A DNA stretch of 64,000 nucleotides from Halovivax limisalsi (GTDB taxonomy: Archaea; Halobacteriota; Halobacteria; Halobacteriales; Natrialbaceae). Positions within the stretch are counted from its first letter, which is position 1, and the number at the start of each line of letters is the position of its first letter. The stretch spans positions 2,232,001-2,296,000 of the forward strand of contig NZ_CP095757.1 in assembly GCF_023093535.1 (NCBI RefSeq), written 5' to 3'. The notes under the pieces are model-generated. The model did no database searches, was not told the origin of the DNA, and saw only the letters and a program-made list of their open reading frames with translations. Shown in pieces: positions 52,806 to 62,184 of the stretch. The translations under genes were made by a program, and so were the position numbers.

Positions 52806-53612
52806 CACCGGTTCTGAATCGGGTGGCAGGATGGAGTTGGAGTGATCGCAGAGACCTTCTTTCCTCCGAGTTCAGTGTATTTACAGTGGCGTATTCTTCG
52901 GAAAACGCCGTGCTGGCCGGATCGACTGCAGGTCGCCGACCGTGTCGAGCGGGACCAACGGCTCGAAACCGTTATCGAGGGATTTGAAAAATAGAGTGAT
53001 TTGCCTCGAACAGTTCGCCGACATGGCCGTGCACGACATTCAGAAACCGTTGTGGCTGTTCTCTGTCTACCGTCACTGGTTGTAACTCTCCAGAAAGCCA
53101 GACGTCCGCGGACGGTGGCGAGTCGCATCACGCGGGCCGGAAGACGTCGACCGTGCGTTCGATCGCCACTCCTGGAATGTAGCCGAACAACAATCACCCC
53201 CACTCGGGGGAGAGCGCTTCCTCACCGGTCAGTATCCGATGAACGGCGTAATAAGTCTCATCAGATTTAATATCCGGTTCGACATATGAACGCACTCGCG
53301 CGCTTAAATAATACATCCGACAAGAGGGGCGATCAGGGCGGAATTTCCATATTTCATCAGACGTATAGCGGATGAGATTGTCGGCGGGCGTGATCGATAG
53401 TAATCCCGTCGGAGCCGCTCGTCGAGGCAGCGGGGGTCTCGATCGGAGTACTATGGACTCGGAACGCAGGAATGGGGCCACCGTGTCAATAGCCGTCTCA
53501 CGCTGAGTAATCACACGTCCGACTGTAGGGATGGGACCAAACTGGCCCGACGGTTCCCATTCGCCGGGTCGAAGTGGATATATTCACATACCCCTGGTTC
53601 CAACGGCCGTGT
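52806..53612. other. Gene-poor, AT-richer stretch
   Basis: About 800 bp with no confident gene. A minus-strand ORF (53194-53514) ends DIKSDETYYAVHRILTGEEALSPEWG and is preceded by YTSDEIWKFRPDRPSCRMYYLSARV, which looks more protein-like than background, and plus-strand fragments (FADMAVHDIQKPLWLFSVYRHW) occur around 53010. These look like gene remnants, but I recognise no family. Confidence 0.4.
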
Positions 53613-54245
53613 ATGGCCGAGAATGACGATCGCGACCTCGTCGAGACGCCGGCCGAAACCGAATCGGACGATTCGACACCCGCGGACTCGACAGCCGACG
53701 CCCAGTCGTCGGACGAGTCGGTCCACGGGGAGTCGACGGCGGAGGCGTCCGAACCGGCGACCGGCACGCTCGACGGGGACGAACGGGGCACCGACTCGCC
53801 GTCCGACCAACCGCCAGCGGGCGACTCGACGACCGACGAGCCGACGCGGTCGCGGAGTGAGGCGATACGCTCGTACTCCGTTCGAGCCGCGGGGCTCATC
53901 GCCGGACTCGGCACCCTCATCTTCTGGTCGCCGATCCTGTTCACCGGCTTCAGTTACAACATGTTCCTCAACATCCTCGGCGGGCTCGCACTGGCGATCG
54001 TCGGCTCGCTGATCGTCGTGCGCGCGGGCCGTGACACGGTTTCTGCGGTCTTCCTCCCGCTCGTCGCCGCCGCGCTCGCGGTCGGCGTCATCGCGATCGG
54101 TATCGCGGTTGACATCGGAACCGGACTGATCGTCACGAGTAACGTCATCGTCGGCTCGCTCGTCGTCGTCCTGGCGCTGCTCACGATCGTCGGATTCCGA
54201 AAGGCGAACGCGGCTGATCTCGGCTCGAACGGCCGAACCGCCTGA
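53613..54245 (+). CDS. Membrane protein with acidic N-terminal tail
   Basis: 210 residues. The first 95 are an Asp/Glu/Ser/Thr-rich disordered tail, followed by four hydrophobic helices: AAGLIAGLGTLIFWSPILFTG, MFLNILGGLALAIVGSLIVV, AVFLPLVAAALAVGVIAIGIAV and VIVGSLVVVLALLTIVGF. No motif. Unknown function. Confidence 0.75.
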   Translation: MAENDDRDLVETPAETESDDSTPADSTADAQSSDESVHGESTAEASEPATGTLDGDERGTDSPSDQPPAGDSTTDEPTRSRSEAIRSYSVRAAGLIAGLGTLIFWSPILFTGFSYNMFLNILGGLALAIVGSLIVVRAGRDTVSAVFLPLVAAALAVGVIAIGIAVDIGTGLIVTSNVIVGSLVVVLALLTIVGFRKANAADLGSNGRTA

Positions 54246-54313
54246 AACCGTCCAATCGCACTCGCGTCGATTCTCTCGGGGTCCCTCGACTCAAGCGAGG
54301 CTTCCGTTCCCGC

Positions 54314-54718
54314 CTACTCGTCCTCGCGGTCGGGATCGACCACGATCCTGTCGATGTGGCCGACCTGCCCCGTCGTCGGCATCGCGCTGAAGAGGGTATC
54401 CTCGTACAGAAGGTCGCTCACCGATCGCATCGTCTCGTCGCCGTCGTGTTCGGTCCGGTGTTCCAGCCAGTACCGGTCGGCCTTCTCGTCGTCCGGCGCG
54501 ACGGTCAACGACACCGTCACGAGCGTGCCCGGGAGCAGGTCGTCCTCTTCGGTCAATTCCGTCCGCTCGACGTCGGTCACGGTCGACCGAACGGGCGATT
54601 GGGGCGTCTCGGAATACCCCTGGTTGTACCGATCGAAGTAGAGTTCGAGTTCGTCTCCCGGTTCGACGCTCGGCAGGACGTCGACTGGCGAGCCGTCCCG
54701 CGTCGATTCCGATCCCAT
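54314..54718 (-). CDS. Hypothetical haloarchaeal protein
   Basis: 134 residues from MGSESTRDGSPVDVLPSVEPGDELELYFDRYNQGY. Beta-rich: RSTVTDVERTELTEEDDLLPGTLVTVSLTVAP, then RYWLEHRTEHDGDETMRSVSDLLYEDTLFSAMPTTGQVGHIDRIVV. No catalytic motif; acidic composition typical of cytoplasmic haloarchaeal proteins. Confidence 0.72.
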   Translation of the reverse strand: MGSESTRDGSPVDVLPSVEPGDELELYFDRYNQGYSETPQSPVRSTVTDVERTELTEEDDLLPGTLVTVSLTVAPDDEKADRYWLEHRTEHDGDETMRSVSDLLYEDTLFSAMPTTGQVGHIDRIVVDPDREDE

Positions 54719-54901
54719 AGGACCTCGTCCGCGCCGAAGGAAGTAAACGTTCACTCTCCGCGGCCGGGTACGGCCGTTCGACAGCCCATTCGATCCGGTT
54801 CCACACCCTGTTGCGCTCGAGGCACCGGTCACAGCGGCTACCGTTGCGGTGCCGAAGCGTCGCATCAGAAGACGGCGACCGATTCGTCGACTGCGAGGGG
54901 A

Positions 54902-55915
54902 TCACTCGAAGAGACCGGTCGAGAGGTAGCGTTCGCCGCTGTCGGGCAACACCGTCACGACGAGCGGGCAGTCGTCACTCTCAATGCCGCCGTCGGCGCG
55001 CGTCGTTCGGTCGGTCGTCACCTCGCCGTCGACCTGCGCGGCGTCGAACCGCCGATCGATCCCGTCGGGGAGTTCGGGACAGTGTTGGGTCGGATCGGCG
55101 ATTTCCGTGGCGACTTCCCGGGCGACGAGACTCGCGGCGCCGCTCGACTGACCGACGAGGACGCCGGCCTCGCGGGCGAGACGGCGACACTCCACCTCGG
55201 CGTCTTCGAGGGCGACGGTGCGCACCTCGTCGATCAGCGATCGGTCGAGGTTCTCGCTGACGAACCCCGGTCCCATGCCCTGGAACTCGTCGGATCCCGC
55301 CTCGCCCGTCGAGAGCACGGGGTTTCGCTCCGGTTCCACGGCGATAATATCGACGTCGGGAAACCCCTCGCGTAGCCGACGGCCGACGCCGGTGAGCGTC
55401 CCGCCCGTGCCGACGCCCGCGACGAAGGCGTCGACGGTCCGCCCGTCCACCTGATCGAGGAGCTCCGCGCCCGTCGTCTGATAGTGCGCCTCGGGATTCG
55501 CCGGGTCGTCGAACTGGCCCAGCTGCACGGCTCCCTCGGCTTCGAGTTCGTTCGCTCGCTCGCGCGCGTCGGACATATCTCCGTCGACGAGTTCGATGTC
55601 CGCTCCGTAGGCGGACATGAGTTCCCGTCGCTCCTCCGACTTACCGTCAGGTATCACGATTGTGAGGTCGTACCCGCGGACGGTACAGACGATCGCCAGG
55701 CCGATACCGGTGTTCCCGCTCGTCGGTTCGACCAGTCGATCGCCGGGTTCGAGCCGGCCGTCGCGCTCGGCCGCCCGAACCATCGCGATCGCCGGCCGGT
55801 CCTTCGCCGAGCCGCCGGGATTGGCGGATTCGACCTTCGCCGCGATCGTCGCCCCCTCCGGCCCGTCGAGTTCGACCAGCGGCGACCCGATGGTCTCGAG
55901 GATGCTGCCTCTCAT
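54902..55915 (-). CDS. Cysteine synthase (O-acetylserine sulfhydrylase) family
   Basis: 337 residues from MRGSILETIGSPLVEL; an 8-codon longer GTG start is possible. PLP fold type II: VESANPGGSAKDRPAIAMVRAAE (PLP Lys), VEPTSGNTGIGLAIVCTVRGYDLTIVIPDGKSEERRELMSAYGADIELV, FVAGVGTGGTLTGVGRRL (phosphate loop), and VLVGQSSGAASLVA. Makes cysteine from an activated serine and sulfide; cystathionine beta-synthase-type relatives are possible. Confidence 0.93.
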   Translation of the reverse strand: MRGSILETIGSPLVELDGPEGATIAAKVESANPGGSAKDRPAIAMVRAAERDGRLEPGDRLVEPTSGNTGIGLAIVCTVRGYDLTIVIPDGKSEERRELMSAYGADIELVDGDMSDARERANELEAEGAVQLGQFDDPANPEAHYQTTGAELLDQVDGRTVDAFVAGVGTGGTLTGVGRRLREGFPDVDIIAVEPERNPVLSTGEAGSDEFQGMGPGFVSENLDRSLIDEVRTVALEDAEVECRRLAREAGVLVGQSSGAASLVAREVATEIADPTQHCPELPDGIDRRFDAAQVDGEVTTDRTTRADGGIESDDCPLVVTVLPDSGERYLSTGLFE

Positions 55916-56081
55916 TGCAGTCGGATTGGTTATCGACACGTAAAACCCCTGCTTGACGACCGAACGCGGTGGTCGGGCGGCGTGTACCGCTCGTGTGTCA
56001 CCTCGTCGTCCCCAATCGCTCGTCCGGCAACGTATTCCGGCGACCGCGACGGTTAACTCGGTCCCGCGAAAACGGACACCT

Positions 56082-56474
56082 ATGGAACTGGAAACGCTCC
56101 GCCCGAATCCCGCCTGGGACGCCGCCTCGTACGAGGATGCCGTCGACGTACTGACAACCCATCGCGACGACCTCGTCTACCGCGTCTGGGGCGGCGACTG
56201 GTGTAAGGACTGCCGCGCTCTCCTGCCCGACTTCGGCGCGGCGCTGGACGCCGCAGACGTCCCGGACGACCGGATCGACCACCGGCCGGTCGATCAGGAA
56301 AAGGAGGGGCCCGGCGTCGAGGCCTACGGCGTCGAGTACATCCCGACGATCGTCGTCGAGACCGAGGACGGGACGGTGATCGCCCGATTCGTCGAGGAGG
56401 AAGACCGACCGCCGGCGGTCTACCTCGCCGAACGGATTGAGGCGTGGAGCGAGTCGGGCGAGGCGTCGGTGTAA
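56082..56474 (+). CDS. Thioredoxin-fold protein
   Basis: 130 residues. Redox motif GGDWCKDCRALLPDFGAALDAADV near residue 38, RPVDQEKEGPGVEAYGVEYIPTIVVETEDGTVIARFVEEEDRPPAVYLAERIEAW with the cis-Pro in YIPTIV. Probably a thiol-disulfide reductase acting on cytoplasmic proteins. Confidence 0.92.
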   Translation: MELETLRPNPAWDAASYEDAVDVLTTHRDDLVYRVWGGDWCKDCRALLPDFGAALDAADVPDDRIDHRPVDQEKEGPGVEAYGVEYIPTIVVETEDGTVIARFVEEEDRPPAVYLAERIEAWSESGEASV

Positions 56475-56501
56475 CGCCGTTTCGGAACAGTCGATCGATT
56501 G

Positions 56502-56669
56502 CTATTCGGGCCCGTCAGACTTCGTCGCGTCCGCTCCGGATTCCGGGTCGGGGTCCGGATAGTCCTCGCCCGTGATACCGCCGTTGGCCGGATGGTCGAC
56601 GGCGCCGATGGCTCCGAGTGCCCGGATCCGCGGACGGCCCACGTCACGGAGCCGCTGGAGACGCGACAT
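56502..56669 (-). CDS. 55-aa hypothetical protein
   Basis: 55 residues from MSRLQRLRDVGRPRIRALGAIGAVDHPANGGITGEDYPDPDPESG. Strong third-position GC and a basic N-terminus with an acidic tail make it look coding. It lies in the gap between the thioredoxin and the YyaL-like gene, on the latter's strand. Not recognised. Confidence 0.5.
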   Translation of the reverse strand: MSRLQRLRDVGRPRIRALGAIGAVDHPANGGITGEDYPDPDPESGADATKSDGPE

Positions 56670-56745
56670 CCCTCCGCAAGGACGGACGAACAAATACCCG
56701 GGTGGAGAGACGAAATCGAGGAAAGATCGGTCCTTCGTGTCCTGC

Positions 56746-58959
56746 TCAGAATGGTGACGGATCCGCCTCGTCCTCGTCGGCGTCGTGCCACTCGAGCGCC
56801 TCGCCCATGTCGTGTAACGGGGGCGAACACGCGCGATCGCGGCAGGCGTACACCGTCGGTCGCCCGTCCCGTTGGGTGCGACCCGCCCAGATCGGCGGCA
56901 CCTCGTCCACCCCGAGTTCGTCGACCCACGCCGAGAGCGCATCGTCCGCGGGCGGCCGTCGAGCGAGCAGTCGATCCGGCAGGTACGTCGACGCGACCGC
57001 GTCTCGCCAGTCGGGCGGGACGCTCTCCGAGACGACGGTCAGTTCGAGCGGGCCGCGACGCAGCCGGTCCGTCGCGAGCGAGAGCGAGACGTGTTCGACC
57101 GGGGAGCGCTCGACGGTATCGGCGTGCGTCGCGATGACGGCCTCGGCGATCTCGCCGAACGGGTCGTCGACGAACGGATCGAGCGCGAGGAGGACGTCGA
57201 CGGCGACGCCGGTCGGCGAGGGCGTCGACCCGTCGCGGAGTTCCTGAGGCCTGGTGAGCAACGATTCTCCACTTTCTGGCGTGAAGTAGAGCGTCCGGTC
57301 GGCCTCGTCCCAGAACTCGTCCGCGATCGTTCGACAGAGGTCGATCGCGAACGCGAGCGGGGAGACGTCGCCCGTCGCCTCGTAGCAGGTGAGGGCGCCG
57401 CGTGCGAGAAACGCGTAGTCCTCGAGGTACCCGGAGATGCCGACCTCACCATCCCGGTAGCGACGGTTCAATCGACTCGCGGTCTCGTCCCAGAGCTGCT
57501 CCTCGACGAACGAGAGTGCCTCGAGCGCACGATGCTCGTACGTCTCGTCGTCGAGAACGAGGGCCGCCTCCGCGACGGAATCGATAGCCAGACCGTTCCA
57601 CCCGGCGAGGATCTTCTCGTCGCGCGCCGGTCGTGGGCGGTCGCTTCGCGCGTCGAAGACCGCCCGTCTGGCATCTTCGAGGTGCGATTCCACTTCCGGT
57701 ATCGACAGTCCGTACTCGTCCGCGAGTGCAGCGACCGACGTCTCGACGTTCAGCACCGTCCGGCCCTCGAAGTTGCCCGACTCCGTGATACCGTAGCGTT
57801 CGCAGAAGAGTTCGGCACTCGTTCCCGCTGCGCTCGACGAGGCCGCCACCGCGGATTCGATCTCGGACGGCGTCCAGACGTAGAACGCGCCTTCCTCCTG
57901 CTCGCCGTCTTCGCCGGGACTCTGGGCGTCGAGCGTGCTGTAGAATCCACCATCCGGGTGGCTCAGCTCCCGGTCGAGAAAGGCGATGGTCTCGCGGACG
58001 GTCTCGGCGTACCGTTCGTCTCCGGTGACCTGGTAGCCCGCGAGGAGGGCCCGCGGGATCGTCGCGTTGTCGTAGAGCATCTTCTCGAAGTGCGGCACCG
58101 TCCAGTCGGCGTCGACGCAGTATCGGTGAAATCCGCCGCCCACGTGGTCGTAGAGGCCGCCCGTACACATCGCGTCGAGCGCATCTGTTGCCGCCTCGCG
58201 CGCGGCCGGCCGGTCCGTCCGAGTGGACAGTTCGAGGAGGGCCTCGATCCGGCGCGGCTGCGGGAATTTCTGTCCACCACCGAAGCCGCCGTGGTCCTCG
58301 TCGACCGTCCGCAGAATCGCGGTGGCGAGCCGGTCGAGGGTTTTAGAATCGGCTCTCGCATCGGGATCGATGGCGTCGAGTCCCGCCCCCGGCGAGGCCG
58401 AACCCGGTTCGTCCGTCGTCGCCGACGAATCCGACGACCCGCCGAGTCGATCGCCGGCCAGTTCGGCCCACTCGTCCGCCCGCGTTTCGATCTCGTTTCG
58501 ACGCTCGCTCCAGGCGGTCCTGATCTGGCGGAGGACGTCGAGAAACCCCGGGTTCCCTCGCCGCGGCTCGCGGGGGAAGTAAGTGCCGACGTAGAAGGGG
58601 CGGCCGTCGGGGGTCAACCAGACCGAGAGCGGCCAGCCACCTCGGCCGGTCACGGCCTGGCAGACGGTCATGTAGATGGTGTCGACGTCCGGGCGCTCCT
58701 CGCGATCGACCTTGATCGGGACGAACCCCTCGTTGAGTGCCTCCGCGACGGTCTCGTCCGCGAAGCTCTCGTCGGCCATGACGTGACACCAGTGACAGGC
58801 CGCGTAGCCGATCGAGAGGAAGATCGGCCGATCGAGGTCGGCGGCGGCCGAACGGGCCGGTTCGTCCCAGGGCTGCCAGTTGACGGGGTTGTCGGCGTGC
58901 TGGCGAAGGTACGGGCTCGCGGCATCGTCAAGCCGGTTTCGACCCAGCGGATGCTCCAT
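56746..58959 (-). CDS. YyaL/DUF255 thioredoxin-domain protein
   Basis: 737 residues. N-terminal thioredoxin-like DUF255 domain: NRLDDAASPYLRQHADNPVNWQPWDEPARSAAADLDRPIFLSIGYAACHWCHVMADESFADETVAEALNEGFVPIKVDREERPDVD with CHWC. The rest is an (alpha/alpha) barrel of the N-acylglucosamine 2-epimerase/glycoside type: GGLYDHVGGGFHRYCVDADWTVPHFEKMLYDNATI, ARDEKILAGWNGLAIDSVAEAALV. Homologue of human SPATA20. Biochemical function is not firmly known. Confidence 0.94.
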   Translation of the reverse strand: MEHPLGRNRLDDAASPYLRQHADNPVNWQPWDEPARSAAADLDRPIFLSIGYAACHWCHVMADESFADETVAEALNEGFVPIKVDREERPDVDTIYMTVCQAVTGRGGWPLSVWLTPDGRPFYVGTYFPREPRRGNPGFLDVLRQIRTAWSERRNEIETRADEWAELAGDRLGGSSDSSATTDEPGSASPGAGLDAIDPDARADSKTLDRLATAILRTVDEDHGGFGGGQKFPQPRRIEALLELSTRTDRPAAREAATDALDAMCTGGLYDHVGGGFHRYCVDADWTVPHFEKMLYDNATIPRALLAGYQVTGDERYAETVRETIAFLDRELSHPDGGFYSTLDAQSPGEDGEQEEGAFYVWTPSEIESAVAASSSAAGTSAELFCERYGITESGNFEGRTVLNVETSVAALADEYGLSIPEVESHLEDARRAVFDARSDRPRPARDEKILAGWNGLAIDSVAEAALVLDDETYEHRALEALSFVEEQLWDETASRLNRRYRDGEVGISGYLEDYAFLARGALTCYEATGDVSPLAFAIDLCRTIADEFWDEADRTLYFTPESGESLLTRPQELRDGSTPSPTGVAVDVLLALDPFVDDPFGEIAEAVIATHADTVERSPVEHVSLSLATDRLRRGPLELTVVSESVPPDWRDAVASTYLPDRLLARRPPADDALSAWVDELGVDEVPPIWAGRTQRDGRPTVYACRDRACSPPLHDMGEALEWHDADEDEADPSPF

Positions 58960-59131
58960 ACTCGTTCTACGCGGACGCGACCCAAAAGGCGTGTCCTCGC
59001 CGACCCCGATACGGACGCTCCGGGCGACGTCCGCGTGAACGGCGACGAGCGGAGCGTCGTCAGGGGCGACAGCGAGCCGTCGCTGCGCTCGAGTCCGGTA
59101 CGCTTAACAGCGAACTAGGTGATGCAGTGGT

Positions 59132-59701
59132 ATGTCCGTTCGGTCGGAGGCCTGGACGATCTATCGCCAGGCGCTCCCGGTCCTGCTCGTCTCGCTTGCG
59201 GGCGGGCTCTTCGCCGGACTCATTCTCGAGGACATGGTCGAACACGTCGCCCGGTTTCCCGGCCTCCTCGTGATGATCCCGGTGTTTCTGGCCACGCGCG
59301 GGAACATCTACGGCGCACTCGGCGGTCGCATCGCGAGCGGGCTCCACCAGGGGGTTATCGAACCCGCGTTCGAGCGGAACGATCGCCTCGTCAACGCCGT
59401 CGTCGCCTCGTTCGTCAACGCGATCGGGATCTCGATCGTCATCGCGGCCATCACCTGGGCCGTCCTCGCGGGACTCGATCGGGAGGTCGCGGCCCTGTGG
59501 GAACTCGTCGCGATCATGCTCGTCTCCGGCGTGCTCACGTCCGTCGTCCTCATCGCCGGTCTCCTGGCCATCATCTTCGCCGGCTTCGACCGCGGGTACG
59601 ATCCGGACAACCTCGTGGGCCCGATCGTCACCACGCTCGGCGACATCTTCGGCATGCTCTTTCTCCTCCTGGCGGTCGTAAGCGTGGAGGTGCTCGCCTG
59701 A
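59132..59701 (+). CDS. MgtE/SLC41 membrane domain protein, half 1
   Basis: 189 residues, five hydrophobic helices: LPVLLVSLAGGLFAGLILEDMV, GLLVMIPVFLATRGNIYGALGGRIASGLHQG, then VASFVNAIGISIVIAAITWAVLAG, AIMLVSGVLTSVVLIAGLLAIIFAG and PDNLVGPIVTTLGDIFGMLFLLLAVV. The TRGNIYGALGGR and VGPIVTTLGD loops are the signature of MgtE-type Mg2+/Co2+ pores. No N or CBS domain. Stop overlaps the next start by 1 bp (TGATG). Confidence 0.92.
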   Translation: MSVRSEAWTIYRQALPVLLVSLAGGLFAGLILEDMVEHVARFPGLLVMIPVFLATRGNIYGALGGRIASGLHQGVIEPAFERNDRLVNAVVASFVNAIGISIVIAAITWAVLAGLDREVAALWELVAIMLVSGVLTSVVLIAGLLAIIFAGFDRGYDPDNLVGPIVTTLGDIFGMLFLLLAVVSVEVLA

Positions 59702-60279
59702 TGGTCGCGGCGGGCGGTTCGCTCGACTCCTGGTCGGCCCGTTCGATCGTTCGGACCATGTTCCCGCTGCTGGTCGTGCTCTCGATCGTCGTCCTCTGGG
59801 CGGGTATCACCCTCGAAGACGCCGAGGCGTTGCTGGAGCAGTACGGCATCCTCGCGGTGATGGTGCCGACGGTCATCGGAACCGGCGGGAATCTCGGCGC
59901 GATCCTCTGCTCGCGGCTCTCGACGCGGTTTCACCTTGGGATGACCGAGCTCGATCCGCGCGACCCAAGCCTCTGGGCGAACGTGGTCGCGATCGTCGCC
60001 CTCGCGCTGACCGTCTTTGGCCTCCTCGCGGTCGGCGCGTTCGCCATCGGCCTCGTCTTCGGCTCCGCCCTCTCGCTCGCCGCGTTGCTCACCATCTCGC
60101 TCGTCAGCGGAACCGCGATCGCGTTGCTGGTCGTCGTCTTCAGCTTTCTTGCCACGTACGGCTCCTACCGACTCGGGGTCGACCCCGACGACACCACGAT
60201 CCCGATCATCACCAGCCTGATCGACGTCTTCGGCGTGGTGATCTTCGTCGCCGTCGCCGCCCTGGTCGTCGGCGTCTGA
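59701..60279 (+). CDS. MgtE/SLC41 membrane domain protein, half 2
   Basis: 192 residues, the second half-size MgtE-type domain: FPLLVVLSIVVLWAGITLEDAEALLEQYGILAVMVPTVIGTGGNLGAILCSRLSTRFHLG, then VVAIVALALTVFGLLAVGAFAIGLVFG, LLVVVFSFLATYGSYRLGVDPDDTTIPIITSLIDVFGVVIFVAVAALV. With its overlapping partner it would form one pore as a heterodimer. PhoU-TrkA_C protein lies tail to tail downstream. Confidence 0.92.
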   Translation: MVAAGGSLDSWSARSIVRTMFPLLVVLSIVVLWAGITLEDAEALLEQYGILAVMVPTVIGTGGNLGAILCSRLSTRFHLGMTELDPRDPSLWANVVAIVALALTVFGLLAVGAFAIGLVFGSALSLAALLTISLVSGTAIALLVVVFSFLATYGSYRLGVDPDDTTIPIITSLIDVFGVVIFVAVAALVVGV

Positions 60280-60327
60280 TCGGGCTGACCGTTCGGCCGG
60301 GGCCGTCGGGGTCGTCGCCGAACGAAT

Positions 60328-61536
60328 TCAGGCTGCAGACAGCGACTGTATCGTCTCCTCGGCCGTCCGCGTGCCCTTCGCGATGAGGACGTCGCCCGCA
60401 CGCAACTCCGCGTCGGCGTCGGCGATGAGGAGCCAGCCGTCGTCCGGACGCCGGATCGCGATCGCGCTCATCGTCGCCTCGGTTTCCAGCCGCCCCTCGA
60501 CGATCGGCGTCCCGACGAGGTCGCTCCCCGGGTCGACGACGATGCGGGTGATGATCTCGTCGGACTCCTGGACGGCCAGCTGGACGACCGGGTGGACGTC
60601 GATCTCCCGGAAGACGCCCTCGCTGATGCCGATCGCGGCGTCGCTGATCTCCTCGGTCGCGCTCGCGAGCGTCATCAGCCCCCGGATGCGGACCGGGTCC
60701 TCGGCCTCGCTCGCGGCCTTCAGCGCCCAGGCGGTAAAGCGCGACTGGAGGGCGTCGACCTCGATCTCGAGGTTGCGAACCTCCTCGGCGAGGTTCCGGC
60801 TGTCGAAGAGGACGCTGCTGTAGGCCAGGTCCACGGCGAGTTCGCTCAGGTTCTTCATGTGGACGATCGTGTCGATCGCCCGTTCGAGGTCGGCGATCGC
60901 AGGCGGCTCGGGGTCCGGCAGCTCGTACGCCTCGCCGGTGAGCGTCTCGACGACCGGGCCGAGGTCAGTCTCCGTCCCGCGCAGGAAGGCGACGTCGTCG
61001 GGCTCGATCGCCGTCTCCGGGCCGGGATTCAGGAGCCACCCCGCCCCGCGGCGGAGCGCGATGACCCGCACGCCGGTTTCGGACTCGAGATCGACGTCGA
61101 CGAGCGTTCGGCCGGCGTACGATGAGTCGGCCGCCACTTCGACGCGCTCGAGCGACTCGATCGCCTCCGGTAACGTCGTTCGCATCGCCTCGGGGAGGCC
61201 GATATCGTCGAGGAGGATCTTCGCGATGTCGCCCGCCGCGTCGCTGATCTGGTCGGCCGCGGCGACGATGCCGAGCACCGGCGCGAGTCGCTCGGCGTCG
61301 TCGGGGCTCCTGGCCGCCATCAACAGGCTCATCCGGGCCCGTAGCTCGAGGAGGTCCATCCGTTCCTCGAGGCGCAGGACCTCCCTGGCGAGATCGTGGT
61401 GCTGGTGGAGGATCGCCGAGAACGAGAGATCGATCAGCAGCTCGGCCGTGTCCTTCATCTCGACGAGGAGGTCCTTGACGCTGACCGGCTCGTACTCGAC
61501 CGAGCCGGCGGAGATCTCGCCCTCGTACGGGTCCAT
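60328..61536 (-). CDS. PhoU-TrkA_C tandem protein
   Basis: 402 residues from MDPYEGEISAGSVEYEPVSVKDLLVEMKDTAELLIDLSFSAILHQHHDLAREVLRLEE. Two repeats of PhoU-like helices (about 20-110 and 215-300, the latter IVHMKNLSELAVDLAYSSVLFDSRNLAEEVRNLE) each followed by a TrkA_C domain (GRTLVDVDLESETGVRVIALRRG...; GTPIVEGRLETEATMSAIAIRRPDDG...GDVLIAKG). Likely a ligand-sensing regulator of the adjacent cation transporter. Confidence 0.92.
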   Translation of the reverse strand: MDPYEGEISAGSVEYEPVSVKDLLVEMKDTAELLIDLSFSAILHQHHDLAREVLRLEERMDLLELRARMSLLMAARSPDDAERLAPVLGIVAAADQISDAAGDIAKILLDDIGLPEAMRTTLPEAIESLERVEVAADSSYAGRTLVDVDLESETGVRVIALRRGAGWLLNPGPETAIEPDDVAFLRGTETDLGPVVETLTGEAYELPDPEPPAIADLERAIDTIVHMKNLSELAVDLAYSSVLFDSRNLAEEVRNLEIEVDALQSRFTAWALKAASEAEDPVRIRGLMTLASATEEISDAAIGISEGVFREIDVHPVVQLAVQESDEIITRIVVDPGSDLVGTPIVEGRLETEATMSAIAIRRPDDGWLLIADADAELRAGDVLIAKGTRTAEETIQSLSAA

Positions 61537-61618
61537 ACCCCGACCGAGCACTCGGGGGATGAAAAACGTTCCTCAGGCCGCCCCGGCCGCGGACCGCCGA
61601 GCAGGCCGCGGACGGGCG

Positions 61619-62182
61619 TTACCGCCGCTCGTACTCGAGGAACGTGACTTCGTCGCGTTCGTCGCGGGCCGTTACTCGCCAGGTTTCGGGGTCGATCTCG
61701 GGGAAGAACGCGTCGCCGTCCGGATCTCGGTCCACCTCGGTGACCACCAACCGGTCGACGACCGGCAGGAACTGCTCGTAGACCGACGCGCCGCCCGCGA
61801 CGAACGCGCGACCGATCCCGCCGTGGCGTTCGCGCGACGCTCGCTCGGCCGCCGCGATCGCCTCGTCGACGTCGTTCGCGACGATCACGTTCGCCGGCGT
61901 GTCGAGCTCCCGAGTTGTGAGGACGATCGAGGTGCGCTCGGGGAGCGGTTCGCCGAGCCCGGCGACGATGCTCTCGTAGGTCACCCGGCCCATGATGACG
62001 GGGTGACCCGTCGTCTCCCGCCTGAAGTGTTTCATGTCCGCGGGGATGTGCCAGGGCATCTCGCCGTCGACGCCGATGACGCCGTTTCGCGCGACTGCGA
62101 CGATGGCGACCAGTTCGAGGTCCGTCTCCAGCGCTGCCCTCGCGTCGTCCGCCGCCCGGGTTGCGGTTTCGGATCCCGTCAT
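61619..62182 (-). CDS. folA: Dihydrofolate reductase
   Basis: 187 residues from MTGSETATRAADDARAALETDLELVAIVAVARNGVIGVDGEMPWHIPADMKHFRRETTGHPVIMGRVTYESI. Motifs: GEMPWHIPADMKHF (active site, Asp 48-like), VIMGRVTYESI, and IGRAFVAGGASVYEQFLPVVDRLVVTEV. Reduces dihydrofolate to tetrahydrofolate, regenerating what the adjacent thyA consumes. Starts 2 bp after the thyA stop. Confidence 0.95.
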   Translation of the reverse strand: MTGSETATRAADDARAALETDLELVAIVAVARNGVIGVDGEMPWHIPADMKHFRRETTGHPVIMGRVTYESIVAGLGEPLPERTSIVLTTRELDTPANVIVANDVDEAIAAAERASRERHGGIGRAFVAGGASVYEQFLPVVDRLVVTEVDRDPDGDAFFPEIDPETWRVTARDERDEVTFLEYERR

Positions 62183-62184
62183 CG

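Noticed and set aside
56872-59118. Long plus-strand ORF of 748 codons opposite the YyaL-like gene
   Set aside because: Arg/Val-rich mirror translation caused by GC-rich codons of the real minus-strand gene; no domain.
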